From: Methanobacteriota archaeon
GTDB lineage: Archaea > Methanobacteriota > Methanobacteria > Methanobacteriales > Methanobacteriaceae
NCBI GenBank assembly: GCA_029556335.1
Contig: JAKQFA010000030.1
Location: 62,001 to 126,000 of the forward strand
DNA: 64,000 nucleotides
Direction: 5' to 3'
A program made the translations under genes and the position numbers. The notes below the pieces were generated by a model. The model saw only the letters and a list, made by a program, of their open reading frames with translations. It had not been told where the DNA came from and made no database searches. Positions 27,135 through 37,420 of the stretch are shown in pieces (positions within the stretch are counted from its first letter, which is position 1; every line of letters begins with the position of its first letter).

Positions 27135-28322
27135 TTATGACAAGGCAATTTTTTTACCAAACTCCAAAGCAGCCTCTTGTGCATCAACATCCGGGTTCCA
27201 ATGATTTTTAAAGCCCTCTTCAATGACTTCAAAACCTGCATTTTCCATTGAATCGTTTAAAACCTTCACTGATTCCCCACTCCAACCGTAGCATCCGAAT
27301 GCTGCTGCTTTTTTATTTTTAAACTTTAACTGTTTCATGAGGTGGATGAAGCCAGCCACGCTATGCAGAATAGTGTTGGAAATGGTTGGTGAACCCATCA
27401 GCACGGTTTTTGATTTAAAAACTTCGGTTATGAGGTCGTTTTCATCACTTTTGGCCAGGTTGAGGACTTTCACTACCACCTCAGGATCTGCCAGGGCTAT
27501 TCCCTCCGCTATTTTCTCAGCCAGTATCTTTGTACCGTTCCACATGGTGTCGTAGATAATTGTGATTTGGTCCTCCTGGTAGTCATCAGCCCACTTGGAG
27601 TACTTTTCAACTATCTGCATGGGATTGTCTCTCCAGACAACGCCATGGCTGGTGGCAATAAGATCAATTTGAAGATTCAAAGAAAGGACTTCATCCAACT
27701 TATTTCTTAATATTTGGCTGAAAGGCGTCAGAATGTTAGCATAGTATTTAATTGATTCATTGAAAAGGTCACACTGATCAACCTGGTCATTGAATAATTT
27801 TTCTGTTGCATAATGCTGTCCAAAGGCGTCATTACTAAAGAGTATATTGTCCTGGGTGAGGTAGGTTGCCATGCTGTCTGGCCAATGCAGCATCATCATC
27901 TCCACAAATACCAGTTCTTTCCCGTTACCAATATCCAACGTGTCTCCGGTCTTAACCACGTTAAAATTCCAGTCCTGGTGGTACTGTCCTTTTAATGATT
28001 TAACAGCATTTGCGGTGCAGTAAATTGGAGTTTCGGGAATATGTTTCATTAACGCAGGGAGCGCTCCACTATGGTCGATTTCCCCGTGATTGGCCACAAT
28101 GTAGTCAATTTTATCCAGATCTACCTCCTGGGCTAAATTTTCCACAAACTCTTCGGCAAATGGAGCCCATACCGTGTCAATTAGGACAGTTTTTTCTTCT
28201 TCTATCAGGTAAGAGTTGTAAGTGGAGCCCTTATGAGTTGAATACTCATCCCCGTGGAACTTTTTCAGCTCCCAATCCACCTTACCTACCCAATGCACAT
28301 TGTTTTTTACATGTTTTTTCAC
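27135..28322 (-). CDS. fprA: F420H2 oxidase, A-type flavoprotein FprA
   Basis: A 395-residue A-type flavodiiron protein that reduces O2 to water with F420H2, protecting methanogens from oxygen. The metallo-beta-lactamase domain holds the diiron ligands H79-x-E81-x-D83 (NHGEIDHSG), H146 in MLHWPD, D165 in FSNDAFG and His in ATSHGVVW. The C-terminal flavodoxin domain (from about 250) has the FMN loop IIYDTMWNGT and a GCYGWSGE segment. The start is GTG 28322 with a purine-rich GGAGAGTGAAG upstream. A cupin gene lies 88 nt upstream on the same strand. Confidence 0.93.
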   Translation of the reverse strand: MKKHVKNNVHWVGKVDWELKKFHGDEYSTHKGSTYNSYLIEEEKTVLIDTVWAPFAEEFVENLAQEVDLDKIDYIVANHGEIDHSGALPALMKHIPETPIYCTANAVKSLKGQYHQDWNFNVVKTGDTLDIGNGKELVFVEMMMLHWPDSMATYLTQDNILFSNDAFGQHYATEKLFNDQVDQCDLFNESIKYYANILTPFSQILRNKLDEVLSLNLQIDLIATSHGVVWRDNPMQIVEKYSKWADDYQEDQITIIYDTMWNGTKILAEKIAEGIALADPEVVVKVLNLAKSDENDLITEVFKSKTVLMGSPTISNTILHSVAGFIHLMKQLKFKNKKAAAFGCYGWSGESVKVLNDSMENAGFEVIEEGFKNHWNPDVDAQEAALEFGKKIALS

Positions 28323-28409
28323 TTTTCTTCACTCTCCTCAAATCATTTTATATGTACTTTTTTAATAGCCGGGGGAAGATCCTAAAAAAAAGAAAAGATG
28401 ACTAATCCA

Positions 28410-28736
28410 TTATTTCTCTTTCATGGTCCCTGGTGCCGGTGCCTTGACCACGATCAACTCCAAAGTCTCAGAATGCCGGTTTTTCACATTCATCTTGGTC
28501 TGGAATGGGATTTTAAGCAAAGTCCCTGCATCATATTCAGATATATCTTGATCATCAAGGCCAATGGAGAGTTTACCCCTGATAACAGTCATATAGACGT
28601 TGGAATTAGAAAAGTGCTCGGGAAGTCCTTGGTCCTTGTTAAACACCATGTGGAGATAATGAATGTTTTCATCATACACTACTCTTTCTATGGCCTTTTC
28701 GTTTCCTCTGGAAAGCTTGAATATCTGTTCAATCAA
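28410..28736 (-). CDS. Cupin domain protein
   Basis: A small beta-barrel cupin of about 108 residues: VVYDENIHYLHMVFNKDQGLPEHF (first motif, with His and Glu), NVYMTVIRGKLSIGLDD (G-rich turn) and YDAGTLLKIPFQTKMNVKN (second motif). The metal-site histidines are only partly conserved, so it may bind a ligand instead of catalysing. I prefer the TTG start at 28736 because GGGGG lies about 8 nt upstream; an ATG at 28757 would put the site inside the gene. It is transcribed in the same direction as fprA just downstream and might respond to the same stress. Confidence 0.78.
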   Translation of the reverse strand: MIEQIFKLSRGNEKAIERVVYDENIHYLHMVFNKDQGLPEHFSNSNVYMTVIRGKLSIGLDDQDISEYDAGTLLKIPFQTKMNVKNRHSETLELIVVKAPAPGTMKEK

Positions 28737-29018
28737 GATTAAAACCCCCTTATCCACCTTACACCATCACTGTATAAAGATATATTATTGTTCCTAATGG
28801 TAAATATTTTTTTACTTTCGATGTTATCCTATATCCGGAACTTACAATCCTGAAATAGTAAAAAAGACTTCTACCATATCTGATATAGGTTCACAGTAGA
28901 ATGAAGACTGTTTTAGATATTTAAGGAAGATCTCCTTATCTAAGGGATTACATCAACGAATTTGGCATTTCCCACATCCAACAGCAATGTAGTGTAATCG
29001 TACCAGGAAAGGTGTTGT

Positions 29019-29843
29019 TTAAACTTCATGGCCCACCAGAACCCTGACCCGGGGATACTCTTCTAAAAAGCTTATAATTTTCTCCAATGATTCCTGAGCC
29101 ATTTCCACATCCCAGGTATAGTCAGAAGGTGCCACTTCCATCTCTAAATTCTCGTATATGAAGGCGGCGTCCATGGCCAAGAAAACTGGGCCTTCGTAGC
29201 CATTCAGCAGAAAAGACAGGTGCCCCCTGGTGTGTCCAGGTGTTGAAATTGCCCACAGTGATCCGTCACCCAATAGATCCACGCTGGGACCCAGGGGTGG
29301 GATGTCATCTGCCCTGGAGAAGTCTATCTCGTGTAGAACCTCCAGTCCCTCCAGAAAGTCTCCATGGATCTCTGGATGGTAATGGTCATACTCTCCCTTG
29401 GCCACCATGTAGGGGATTGTATTGGAAAGTTCCCGCTGCCCAGCTGCATGATCAGCATGCAGATGGCTGAAGAAAACTCCATTAAGGCTGAGTTTCCTAG
29501 CCTTCAAGTAGCATGCAATGTTTTCACCCTTACTCTGATGGAACACATCCACTTCAGAGCCAGTTAATCCTCCCTGTGGATCCTGGTGGTATGATGCATC
29601 CAGTCCCGTGTCCAGGAGATAGTCTCCCCTGTGATGATGGACCCGGTAGGATAGGATGGGAACTTCCAGGTCTTCCTCTTCAAGCTTTAAGGCTCGAGGG
29701 TGCTCTGGATTAAGAGTTCCCCTCCGGTTTATCCGCACTGTACCTGTGGTGAAGGTTTCCAGGCTGATGGGACGGGGAGAGTTGAATACTTGTCCCCAAT
29801 CTTTTATTCCCCTTTTCTGGTAACAAAAGTCTACGAGTTTCAT
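29019..29843 (-). CDS. Metallo-beta-lactamase-fold hydrolase (lactonase-like)
   Basis: A 274-residue metallo-beta-lactamase-fold enzyme. The zinc motif SHLHADHAAG gives HxHxDH; a second-site His is in STPGHTRGHLSF, an Asp in LAMDAAF and a late His in VLVGHEV. The layout, with an N-terminal strap and an YLLDTGLD strand, resembles N-acyl-homoserine lactonases and other small esterases; the substrate is unknown. It lies 30 nt downstream of the second symporter gene on the same strand, suggesting that both handle one imported compound. No clear ribosome site precedes ATG 29843. Confidence 0.85.
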   Translation of the reverse strand: MKLVDFCYQKRGIKDWGQVFNSPRPISLETFTTGTVRINRRGTLNPEHPRALKLEEEDLEVPILSYRVHHHRGDYLLDTGLDASYHQDPQGGLTGSEVDVFHQSKGENIACYLKARKLSLNGVFFSHLHADHAAGQRELSNTIPYMVAKGEYDHYHPEIHGDFLEGLEVLHEIDFSRADDIPPLGPSVDLLGDGSLWAISTPGHTRGHLSFLLNGYEGPVFLAMDAAFIYENLEMEVAPSDYTWDVEMAQESLEKIISFLEEYPRVRVLVGHEV

Positions 29844-29873
29844 TTAATGGAAACAGGATTTTTTTTATAGGCC

Positions 29874-31490
29874 CTATTTACCCTTAAAGGTATCCAAACC
29901 TGCAAAGCACTTGTCCATGTGTTCTTTCTCGGGTGGTTTGGTCATGAGGCTTACTAACACTGTTAACAATGCTGCTAGAGGTAAAGATATGACTATGGGG
30001 TCTATGGTGAGCCAGGGTAGGGTGTTGATGATGACCACTTTTCCGGTGAGGGCCTGGCATATTCCCACTGCTTCGGCTGATTTTTTGAAACCAAAAAGTA
30101 GCCAGAATAGGCTCATTAAACTCCCTCCCACCAATCCTGCGATGGCCCCGGCTTTGGTGGCCCGTTTCCAGAAGAGGGCTGCCACATACATTGATAAAAA
30201 AGCAGCAGCAGTTATTCCAAACCACATGGACGTCCCCACCGCTATGATGCTGGTTGGTAGTATGAATCCCAGAATCACAGCTATAACCACCGCCACTAGG
30301 ATCCCCACCCGGGCTATTAGGACGGAGGAGCCTTTTTTCTTATCTCCTCTCAGGGTTTCATAGATATCATGACCTAGGGCTGTTCCCTGCACGTGTACCT
30401 GGGCTGATAGGGTGGACATGGCCGCGGATAGTAGGGTGATCATGAACAGATAGGCGAACCACAGGGGCATGGCCGCGGATATGAAGGTAGGTATCACCTT
30501 ATCCAGGTTGCCTCCTGCTGCCTGAACAGCTGTATTACCAGTTAATTGGAAGAAGTACACGTTGGACAAGGACCCCACCACGTAAGCCGCGAAGGTGGTG
30601 ACGAAAATGAACACCCCACCCATTAAAACTGCCCGATTGAGTTCCCGGTTGGATTTGACGGTCATGAAACGGACTACCAGTTGGGGCTGGGACAGCACCC
30701 CAATCCCCACCCCCAGTATTAGACTGGATACCAGAGTCCACCAGAAGGGACTTCCCAGTGAGGGCATGGATGTCCAGCCTGTGAATCCAGTTGCAGTGGC
30801 CTTGGCCGTGGCGCTGGCTGGCACCACATTCACCAGGTTGGTGAGGGCTTGATGGGCATTGGTAACTCCGCCCAGGAGGTAGTAGATTGATCCCAGGAGG
30901 AAGAGCATCCCCAGAAACATGATGGTCCCCTGCAGGGCATCTGTGTACATCACCCCACGTATACCCCCGAATATGACGTAAGCCGCCACTATAATAGCCA
31001 TTACCACCAGGGCTATGTTATAATCTATGCTGAGGGTGGTTTCCACGAACCTGGCCATACCAATCAGAACCACCGATGCGTAGAGGGGCATTCCAATGAA
31101 GATCACCGCCCCAGAGAAGTACTGGATGAATCGGCTGTTAAAACGACGGGATAGAAATTCGGGGAAGGTGAGAGCGTTGAGGTTGTGTCCCATTTTCCTT
31201 GTTCTTTTCCCAAAAAAGACGAAAGCTATGAAGATTCCCACTATGATGTTTAAAAATACCAGCCAGAGAATACCCATACCATAATTGGCTGCCACCCCCC
31301 CAAAACCAACTATAGCCGCGGTGCTGATGAATGTAGCACCATAACTCAGGGCCATGATGTAGGGATGGGTCTTACGACCGGCTACCATGTAATCATCGGC
31401 ACTTTTTGTACGTTTCCAAGCTATGTAGCCCACATATCCTACCATTAAAAGGTAAATCAAGACAACAACACTTAATATCATCAAATCCAT
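29874..31490 (-). CDS. Sodium:solute symporter family protein (copy 2)
   Basis: A 538-residue SSS transporter with about 13 helices, closely related to the protein at 7398-8993 over its full length: same RTKSADDYMVAGRKTHP segment, same central SMPSLGSPFWWTLVS and RFMTVKSNRELNRAVL loops. Parts are identical even in DNA (53 bp: 30736-30788 equals 8239-8291). Differences cluster in membrane helices and the C-terminus, so the substrate may differ. It lacks the small accessory gene of copy 1 and is followed by a metallo-hydrolase gene. Confidence 0.9.
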   Translation of the reverse strand: MDLMILSVVVLIYLLMVGYVGYIAWKRTKSADDYMVAGRKTHPYIMALSYGATFISTAAIVGFGGVAANYGMGILWLVFLNIIVGIFIAFVFFGKRTRKMGHNLNALTFPEFLSRRFNSRFIQYFSGAVIFIGMPLYASVVLIGMARFVETTLSIDYNIALVVMAIIVAAYVIFGGIRGVMYTDALQGTIMFLGMLFLLGSIYYLLGGVTNAHQALTNLVNVVPASATAKATATGFTGWTSMPSLGSPFWWTLVSSLILGVGIGVLSQPQLVVRFMTVKSNRELNRAVLMGGVFIFVTTFAAYVVGSLSNVYFFQLTGNTAVQAAGGNLDKVIPTFISAAMPLWFAYLFMITLLSAAMSTLSAQVHVQGTALGHDIYETLRGDKKKGSSVLIARVGILVAVVIAVILGFILPTSIIAVGTSMWFGITAAAFLSMYVAALFWKRATKAGAIAGLVGGSLMSLFWLLFGFKKSAEAVGICQALTGKVVIINTLPWLTIDPIVISLPLAALLTVLVSLMTKPPEKEHMDKCFAGLDTFKGK

Positions 31491-31715
31491 TTCCTAGGCC
31501 TCCGTAATAGATATTGACTGTTATAAGCCACATCCCATAATTATAATGATTCTTAATTTACATTTTGAATAATATATAATCCTTGGGAAATGTCGCTAAT
31601 TTTATACGCCCCCATCAAAATAGTATCTTTAAAATAGTACATTAGACAAGAATTACTCACATCATCATGAGAACATATCAACCAGCGCATTAAAACTCTT
31701 CAAGGCAGTGATAAG

Positions 31716-32465
31716 GTGCTAGAACCTTCCAGGAAAAAACGGGATGAGAATAAGAAAGGTTTCCTCTCCAAGGGAGCGCGGCTGCTGAAACCTCCCAGGA
31801 AAGGGATGGATAAACAGAAAAGTATTCCAAAAGTAAGTCTAGGTAAAAAAGGCCCAATATCCCGTAAAGATCTTATTTCCCAGAAGGTTCACGAAAAAGG
31901 GGGCTTCATATCGGCCAACCGCAGGTTAGTCTTTATTCTTACTGCAATAATTTGCCTAGTAGTTGTGTTTGCCCTGTATTCAGGTTCTGAAGCCGGTAAC
32001 GAAACCAGCACCCCACCATCCAACAATACCCAGACCAGTGCCAACTTCAATGTTTATGATAATGAAAACATAACCTTCAATTACCCTTTAAACTGGAATG
32101 TGTCCGATGAAACAGAGTTTCCCGTGATGGTGACGGTGTATAAGGATAACAATAATCTCCTCTCTGTTTTTTCTGAAGAGCTGGGAAATATGACCCTTTA
32201 TGATAAGCTGGTGAAGTGGAAGTCCAACCTCCTCCAGACCAGCAACATCACCTATGAGCAAGCCATAACCGTGGACAACACCCGGGCCTATGATGTGGAA
32301 TCCAGTATCAAAAGCGATTCTACAACCTACGTCACCCGGGGCGTGGCTTTTGAAAAAGATAGAAGGGTTTACTTTTTGGTTTTCGTATTTAACCAGTCAC
32401 TCTTAAACTACAAAGACGATATGGAACTAATTCTAAACAGTTTCCATGTTAAAGAATCCAGCTAA
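31716..32465 (+). CDS. Membrane-anchored PsbP-like domain protein
   Basis: The 249-residue protein has a basic cytoplasmic N-terminus of about 68 residues rich in Lys/Arg, one membrane helix (LVFILTAIICLVVVFALY), a Thr/Ser/Asn linker, and an external domain with FNVYDNENITFNYPLNWNVSD, the typical start of the PsbP/DUF fold found in many archaeal surface proteins. Many N-x-T/S sequons fit a glycosylated external part. Function unknown. The start is GTG 31716. It lies 33 nt before paaK on the same strand, but a functional link is not obvious. Confidence 0.75.
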   Translation: MLEPSRKKRDENKKGFLSKGARLLKPPRKGMDKQKSIPKVSLGKKGPISRKDLISQKVHEKGGFISANRRLVFILTAIICLVVVFALYSGSEAGNETSTPPSNNTQTSANFNVYDNENITFNYPLNWNVSDETEFPVMVTVYKDNNNLLSVFSEELGNMTLYDKLVKWKSNLLQTSNITYEQAITVDNTRAYDVESSIKSDSTTYVTRGVAFEKDRRVYFLVFVFNQSLLNYKDDMELILNSFHVKESS

Positions 32466-32497
32466 ATTATTAATTAGAAATCTAACGAGGATTAACA

Positions 32498-33802
32498 ATG
32501 ATCTGGAATGAAGAAGCAGAATGCATGGATCAAAAGAAAAGAGAAGAATTACAACTTAAAAGACTGCAAACAGTTGTTAAAAGAGCCTATGAAAATGTGC
32601 CTCATTATAAAAATCGTCTGGACCAGGTTGGAGTGAAACCAGATGATATAAAGACCCTGAAGGATATTGAGAAACTTCCCTTCACCTCCAAGGAAGACCT
32701 GAGGGAAAGTTACCCCTTTGGGATGTTCGCCGTGCCTCCCCGAGAGATCGTGGAGATACACACCTCCTCCGGCACCACCGGAAAACCCGTAGTATCAGGT
32801 TACACCCGAAAAGACCTGGATACTTGGTCGGAAGTTATGGCTCGTGGCCTTACCATGTTCGGAGCAGATCCTGATGACATAATCCAGAACACACATGGTT
32901 ATGGACTTTTCACCGGAGGCTTTGGAGTGCACTACGGTGCCCAGAAGGTAGGGTGCACCGTGATACCCATCAGCACTGGGCAGACCAAAAGGCAGATTGA
33001 GATCATGGAGGACTTCAACAGCAGCATAGTTATTGTCACCCCCTCCTACGGCCTTTACCTGGCGGAAGTAGCCGTGGAGGAAGGTTTGGATACCGAGAAG
33101 TTGAAGCTGAAGGCCATCGGATTTGGTGCAGAGATGTGGACGGAGGGAATGCGCCGGGAACTGCAGAACCGTTTCCATGCACCTGCCTATAATATTTACG
33201 GCTTGACCGAGATCATGGGGCCGGGGATTGCCCTGGAATGCCAGGAACAAGATGGTTTGCACGTTATGGAGGACCATTTTTATCCGGAAATAATTGACCC
33301 CGAAACCCTTGAAAACGTAGAAGAAGGAGAAACTGGTGAATTAGTTCTTACCAACCTCACCAGGGAGGGCATGCCCATTATCCGCTTCAGAACCAAGGAT
33401 TTAACTGCTCTGCGCCGGGGGAAATGTTCTTGTGGACGTAGCTTGATTAAGATGGATCGTATCACTGGCCGTACCGATGACATGTTGAAGGTTCGGGGAG
33501 TGGCTGTGTTCCCATCCCAGGTGGAGAAGGCCCTCCTCAAAATTGATGGCATCGAGCCACACTACCAGATCATCGTGACCCGGCCCCAGCACCTGGATGA
33601 AATGGAGGTGAGGGTGGAAACCTCGCCGGAACTCTTTTCAGACGAGGTCAAGGAGTTGGTGGGTGCCAAGAAGAGAATTGAAAACTACATCCACGATGAA
33701 ATAGGTTTACGAGTTAAGGTAACCCTGGTGGAACCTAAAACAATTCCCAGAAGTGAAGGGAAGGCAGTTAGAGTTTTTGATAAAAGGAAATTTGATAACT
33801 AA
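32498..33802 (+). CDS. paaK: Phenylacetate--CoA ligase (aryl-CoA ligase)
   Basis: A 434-residue member of the PaaK family, which activates phenylacetate and related aryl acids with ATP and CoA. Visible are the N-terminal [10 protein letters not shown] segment, the AMP-binding P-loop [16 protein letters not shown], the [12 protein letters not shown] adenylation motif, and the C-terminal [19 protein letters not shown] segment. In archaea it occurs with indolepyruvate:ferredoxin oxidoreductase, which interconverts aryl pyruvates and aryl-acetyl-CoA, so here it probably supports aromatic amino-acid synthesis from aryl acids. The ACT gene follows after 12 nt. Confidence 0.92.
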   Translation: MIWNEEAECMDQKKREELQLKRLQTVVKRAYENVPHYKNRLDQVGVKPDDIKTLKDIEKLPFTSKEDLRESYPFGMFAVPPREIVEIHTSSGTTGKPVVSGYTRKDLDTWSEVMARGLTMFGADPDDIIQNTHGYGLFTGGFGVHYGAQKVGCTVIPISTGQTKRQIEIMEDFNSSIVIVTPSYGLYLAEVAVEEGLDTEKLKLKAIGFGAEMWTEGMRRELQNRFHAPAYNIYGLTEIMGPGIALECQEQDGLHVMEDHFYPEIIDPETLENVEEGETGELVLTNLTREGMPIIRFRTKDLTALRRGKCSCGRSLIKMDRITGRTDDMLKVRGVAVFPSQVEKALLKIDGIEPHYQIIVTRPQHLDEMEVRVETSPELFSDEVKELVGAKKRIENYIHDEIGLRVKVTLVEPKTIPRSEGKAVRVFDKRKFDN

Positions 33803-33814
33803 GGGGGAATGAGG

Positions 33815-34243
33815 TTGAAAATAAAACAACTATCCATATTTCTGGAGAACCGGAAAGGACGAATGCGAAAAGCACTTGATGTTCTCGAAAAGGGCCAAGT
33901 GAGTATCAGGGCACTTTCACTGGCTGATACCTCTGATTTTGGGATTTTAAGACTCATCGTCCCTGAGCCAGAAGGGACTAAAAAGTTACTGGAAGACCAT
34001 GACTTCATAGTTAAAACCGGAAAGGTTGTAGCCGTTAGAATGGAGGATGAACCCGGGAGTTTGGGCAAGATCCTGGGAATTCTAGATGAAAATGATATAA
34101 ACCTGTCCTACCTCTACGCCTTCGTAGCCAAGGAGGATATGGCCATCGTACTTTTACACCCGGAAAATATAGAGGAAGGTATAGGGGCCCTGGAAAGGGG
34201 TGGAGCGGATCTGATCTCTGCCCAGGAGATTTACGAACTGTAA
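33815..34243 (+). CDS. ACT domain protein (tandem ACT)
   Basis: About 142 residues holding two ACT domains: LSIFLENRKGRMRKALDVLEK and VRMEDEPGSLGKILGILDENDIN, each the ligand-facing beta-alpha-beta start. ACT domains bind amino acids and regulate enzymes. I place the start at TTG 33815, because GGGGG (33803-33807) is 7 nt away; the ATG at 33809 is only 1 nt from it. Co-occurrence with paaK and the iorAB genes opposite suggests it senses an aromatic amino acid, an inference from context. Confidence 0.85.
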   Translation: MKIKQLSIFLENRKGRMRKALDVLEKGQVSIRALSLADTSDFGILRLIVPEPEGTKKLLEDHDFIVKTGKVVAVRMEDEPGSLGKILGILDENDINLSYLYAFVAKEDMAIVLLHPENIEEGIGALERGGADLISAQEIYEL

Positions 34244-34289
34244 AATCTCTCCATCCATTTTTTTTGGGGATGAGGGGAAAGAAATAAAA

Positions 34290-34298
34290 TTTTTTTTT
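34290..34298 (+). terminator. Poly-T transcription terminator after the ACT gene
   Basis: A run of nine T residues on the plus strand, 46 nt behind the ACT stop and between convergent genes, is the type of U-rich signal that archaeal RNA polymerase uses to stop. Confidence 0.5.
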
Positions 34299-34686
34299 AT
34301 TCATTCATTACAATCACACCAGTGTAGGCATCCACGTAGAAGGAACCGTACTTGGTAGATCCAGATTCAAATTCCAGTGGAACATCCCATACCCAGGTAT
34401 GTAACTTGTTTTTGGTCCATTTAAACAGCACCGGAGTACCATGGGCCTTAGCCGGATATCCTAGATCTGCAGATGCATCAATGGCTATCTTCTGAGCTTG
34501 TTGTGCGGTGATGTTAACTTTAGGGGTTTGATTAGTGGCTTGATTGGTGCCGTTATGAATGGGAGTGGTATTGGTCTGGTTGGTGGTGTTATTTACGGCG
34601 GGTCTTGACTGGGTCCCTAAAAGGTATGCGGCACCGGCTACCACCAACACCACCACCAAAATAAGGGCCATAACTTTTTTGTCCAT
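34297..34686 (-). CDS. PepSY domain protein, membrane-anchored
   Basis: A 129-residue protein with one N-terminal membrane helix (VMALILVVVLVVAGAAYLLG), an Asn/Thr-rich linker full of N-x-T sequons (NNTTNQTNTTP), and a PepSY-type domain: ITAQQAQKIAIDASADL, KLHTWVWDVPLEF and a closing SFYVDAYTGVIVMNE. PepSY domains act as inhibitors or binding modules outside the cell. Convergent to paaK-ACT and 64 nt downstream of iorB, but not obviously related in function. Confidence 0.85.
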   Translation of the reverse strand: MDKKVMALILVVVLVVAGAAYLLGTQSRPAVNNTTNQTNTTPIHNGTNQATNQTPKVNITAQQAQKIAIDASADLGYPAKAHGTPVLFKWTKNKLHTWVWDVPLEFESGSTKYGSFYVDAYTGVIVMNE

Positions 34687-34750
34687 ATTTTTTTTACTCC
34701 TGATTTGATTCTTCCTTTTTTTAATTATTTATTGTACCCGTCTTAAAAAA

Positions 34751-35338
34751 TTATCTGAAGGTGGCAAAACCTTCCTCAAAGGCCCGTGTATTGATAGGTA
34801 TTGTCCGTTCTGGTAAGTTAGCCTTCATGGAGTCCAATAATGTCTCTTTATCCAGAGGAAATCCTGGTACAGTTAATGCTGCACCCAGCATCACCATGTT
34901 CATGGAGAGGATGTGACCAGCCTGGGTGGCTATTTTCACGGCATCCAGGGCCTTAACATCCTTAGATTTAGAATTCATCTCCTTCAAAATATCTTCCAGG
35001 GGAGGATAGGGGTGTTCACTGGCCTGGATGTTGAAGGGCAGTATCTTGGAGGTGTTCATAACCACATGGGTGTTCTTACTTGTCTTGGGCAGAGCCCGAA
35101 GTGCCTCCAATGGTTCAAAGGCTATAAGTAGATCCCCAGTTCCATCAGCTATTATAGAGCTGTGAGCATGGCCTATTTTGAGTTCAGTGGAGACTCCTCC
35201 TCCCCTCTGAGCCATACCATGTATTTCACTCATCACCACCTCCTGGCCGGTTTTCATGGCAGCCTCACCAATGACCACCGATGTTTTTATTATGCCCTGA
35301 CCCCCTACACCGGATATGTAGATGCTGTAGGCCTTCAT
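34751..35338 (-). CDS. iorB: Indolepyruvate ferredoxin oxidoreductase, beta subunit
   Basis: A 195-residue gamma-type domain of 2-oxoacid:ferredoxin oxidoreductases: [23 protein letters not shown] at the N-terminus, [19 protein letters not shown] in the middle. With IorA it oxidatively decarboxylates aryl pyruvates (or in reverse carboxylates aryl-acetyl-CoA) with ferredoxin. The start ATG 35338 overlaps the iorA stop by 4 nt (ATGA), so the subunits are coupled. Confidence 0.95.
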   Translation of the reverse strand: MKAYSIYISGVGGQGIIKTSVVIGEAAMKTGQEVVMSEIHGMAQRGGGVSTELKIGHAHSSIIADGTGDLLIAFEPLEALRALPKTSKNTHVVMNTSKILPFNIQASEHPYPPLEDILKEMNSKSKDVKALDAVKIATQAGHILSMNMVMLGAALTVPGFPLDKETLLDSMKANLPERTIPINTRAFEEGFATFR

Positions 35339-37212
35339 GGTTTTTCCTCCCTATCTTTATCCAACCTCTCCCCCTTTATAGCTCCCTGGGGACATATTTG
35401 TACACATACGTTGCATTTATGACATAATTGCGGGTCTATCTTCACCTGGCCCTCGCCCTGGTAGAGGGCTGGGCAGGCCAGGGTGGAGAGGCATTCCCCG
35501 CAGTCATCACACTTCTGGGAATCCACCACCAACTGGGTGGCTCCCTGCCTTGGCCTGGTTTTAAGGAGTACGCAGGGATGTTTGGATATGACCACCGCTA
35601 CTCCAGGATGTTCCAGAGCTTCCTGGAATATTTTTACAGATTTTTTAATATTCAGGGGATTGATGATGCGCATATACTCCACACCCACCGCCTGCACTAT
35701 AGCGGGGATAGATATCTCCGGCGCCTCATTTCCCAGTCCATCCACCGGCAGTCCCGGGTGGGGTTGGCCACCAGTCATGGCCGTGGTGCGGTTGTCCAGG
35801 ATCACCAGCACGAATCGGTTTTTATTATGAACCGCGTTGATCAAAGGTGGTATCCCTGCATGGAAGAATGTTGAATCCCCTATGAAACTAACCACCGGCT
35901 GTGTAGTGGCTTTTGAGAATCCACAGCTGGTTCCGATGGATGAACCCATGGATAAGAGGTAATCAGCAGACCAGTAGGGAGCCTCCACCCCCAGGGTGTA
36001 ACAGCCAATATCAGTGGGGTGAATCATATCAGCAAGTCCCAGGTTCTCGGCAGCTTTATTCACCCCATAGTAGGCTGCCCTGTGGGGGCAGCCAGGGCAC
36101 AGGGTAGGGGGCCGGTTAGGAATTGGTTGATCACTCTCCTGGATCATCAGTTTTTCATTTTTAAGGCCAAAAACATTGTGGATTGATTCGCACACTATAT
36201 CTGGTGTGTATTCATAGATCATGGGTAGGGATGCATCTAACTTCCCGTTAACCTCTAGTTTCAGCCCATATTTTCCTATAATTACCAGGATTTCCTTCTC
36301 CATAATGGGATCCACTTCCTCGGCCACCAGCACTCTATCCACACCTTGAAGAAACTTTAAAACCTTCTTTTCTGGGAAGGGATGTGAAAATCCTATTTTA
36401 AGAATGTTAACCGGCAACTCTTCTTCTTCCACCACATCCCGGCAGTAGTTGTAGGCGCTGCTCCCGGTTATAATGCCTAGGTTACCGTTCTGGGCATACT
36501 CCACATTCAGGGCTGAATCCTCCATAGCGTGGCCTAGTCTTTCCATTTTGTCCACCAGTTTGCGGTGCATGACCCTGGCCGTGGCTGGTACCGGTACGAA
36601 ACGTTCCGGATCCTTCTTGAAGAAGCCTTTATCGGGCTTTTCCTCGATTGAGCCAAGTTTCACAATTCCCCGCATATGGGATACCCGGGTGGTGGTGCGT
36701 AGCAATACCGGTATCTGGTAGGCTTCTGATATCTGGAAGGCCTCTAGTATGAAGTCTTTTACTTCCTGAGGGTTGGAGGGCTCCAGCATTGGAAGATTAG
36801 CCAGTCTTGCATAGTGACGGCTGTCCTGTTCATTCTGAGAACTGAACATGGAGGGATCATCGGCTGTTAAGATCACCATACCCGCCCGGACCCCGGTGTA
36901 AACCGCACTCATAAGGGAATCTGAGGCCACATTGAGGCCCACATGTTTCATGAAGGTGAAGGAACGGACTCCTGAACTAGCGGCTGCTGCAGCCACCTCC
37001 AGGGCCACCTTCTCGTTAATGGAGAATTCGAAGTATATACCGGCCTCCCGGGCTAGGAGGTGTAAAACATCCCCAATCTCTGAAGACGGGGTGCCAGGAT
37101 AGGTGGCCGCCACCTTTACTCCTGCTTCTATTGCTCCACGTACCGCGGCTTCGTTTCCCAGTAGAAAGAGTAGATCATCTTCTTCTCCTTTCAGAATATC
37201 CTTTAAGTTCAT
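35335..37212 (-). CDS. iorA: Indolepyruvate ferredoxin oxidoreductase, alpha subunit
   Basis: A 625-residue catalytic subunit. The N-terminal pyruvate-ferredoxin-like domain has [29 protein letters not shown], the thiamine-diphosphate domain has [15 protein letters not shown] and [23 protein letters not shown] (GDS motif binding Mg2+-ThDP), and the C-terminus carries an eight-iron ferredoxin module ([26 protein letters not shown]). It makes aryl-acetyl-CoA from aryl pyruvates. GGAG lies 6 nt before ATG 37212. It forms an operon with iorB and faces paaK-ACT, its usual partners. Confidence 0.96.
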   Translation of the reverse strand: MNLKDILKGEEDDLLFLLGNEAAVRGAIEAGVKVAATYPGTPSSEIGDVLHLLAREAGIYFEFSINEKVALEVAAAAASSGVRSFTFMKHVGLNVASDSLMSAVYTGVRAGMVILTADDPSMFSSQNEQDSRHYARLANLPMLEPSNPQEVKDFILEAFQISEAYQIPVLLRTTTRVSHMRGIVKLGSIEEKPDKGFFKKDPERFVPVPATARVMHRKLVDKMERLGHAMEDSALNVEYAQNGNLGIITGSSAYNYCRDVVEEEELPVNILKIGFSHPFPEKKVLKFLQGVDRVLVAEEVDPIMEKEILVIIGKYGLKLEVNGKLDASLPMIYEYTPDIVCESIHNVFGLKNEKLMIQESDQPIPNRPPTLCPGCPHRAAYYGVNKAAENLGLADMIHPTDIGCYTLGVEAPYWSADYLLSMGSSIGTSCGFSKATTQPVVSFIGDSTFFHAGIPPLINAVHNKNRFVLVILDNRTTAMTGGQPHPGLPVDGLGNEAPEISIPAIVQAVGVEYMRIINPLNIKKSVKIFQEALEHPGVAVVISKHPCVLLKTRPRQGATQLVVDSQKCDDCGECLSTLACPALYQGEGQVKIDPQLCHKCNVCVQICPQGAIKGERLDKDREEKP

Positions 37213-37420
37213 GACAATCTCCTAATTGTAAAATAATGATTTATTAAGTTTAGGTTTCTCAAATTCTTTTTGGACATTGTTTATAATTTTGATCTGGACG
37301 TGCACTGCATATTATGGTTTAGTATTTGTTTGAGATGGGCTTGGTATGTGTTTCTAGAGTTTACTAAGAAATCCTGCTTATCTCATGTATATAGAAGTTT
37401 CCCTAATATAGGTTCTTAAG

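Noticed and set aside
29874..31490. Possible mobile-element origin of the duplicated symporter
   Set aside because: No transposase, terminal inverted repeats or target duplications were found near either copy; simple duplication and conversion explain it.
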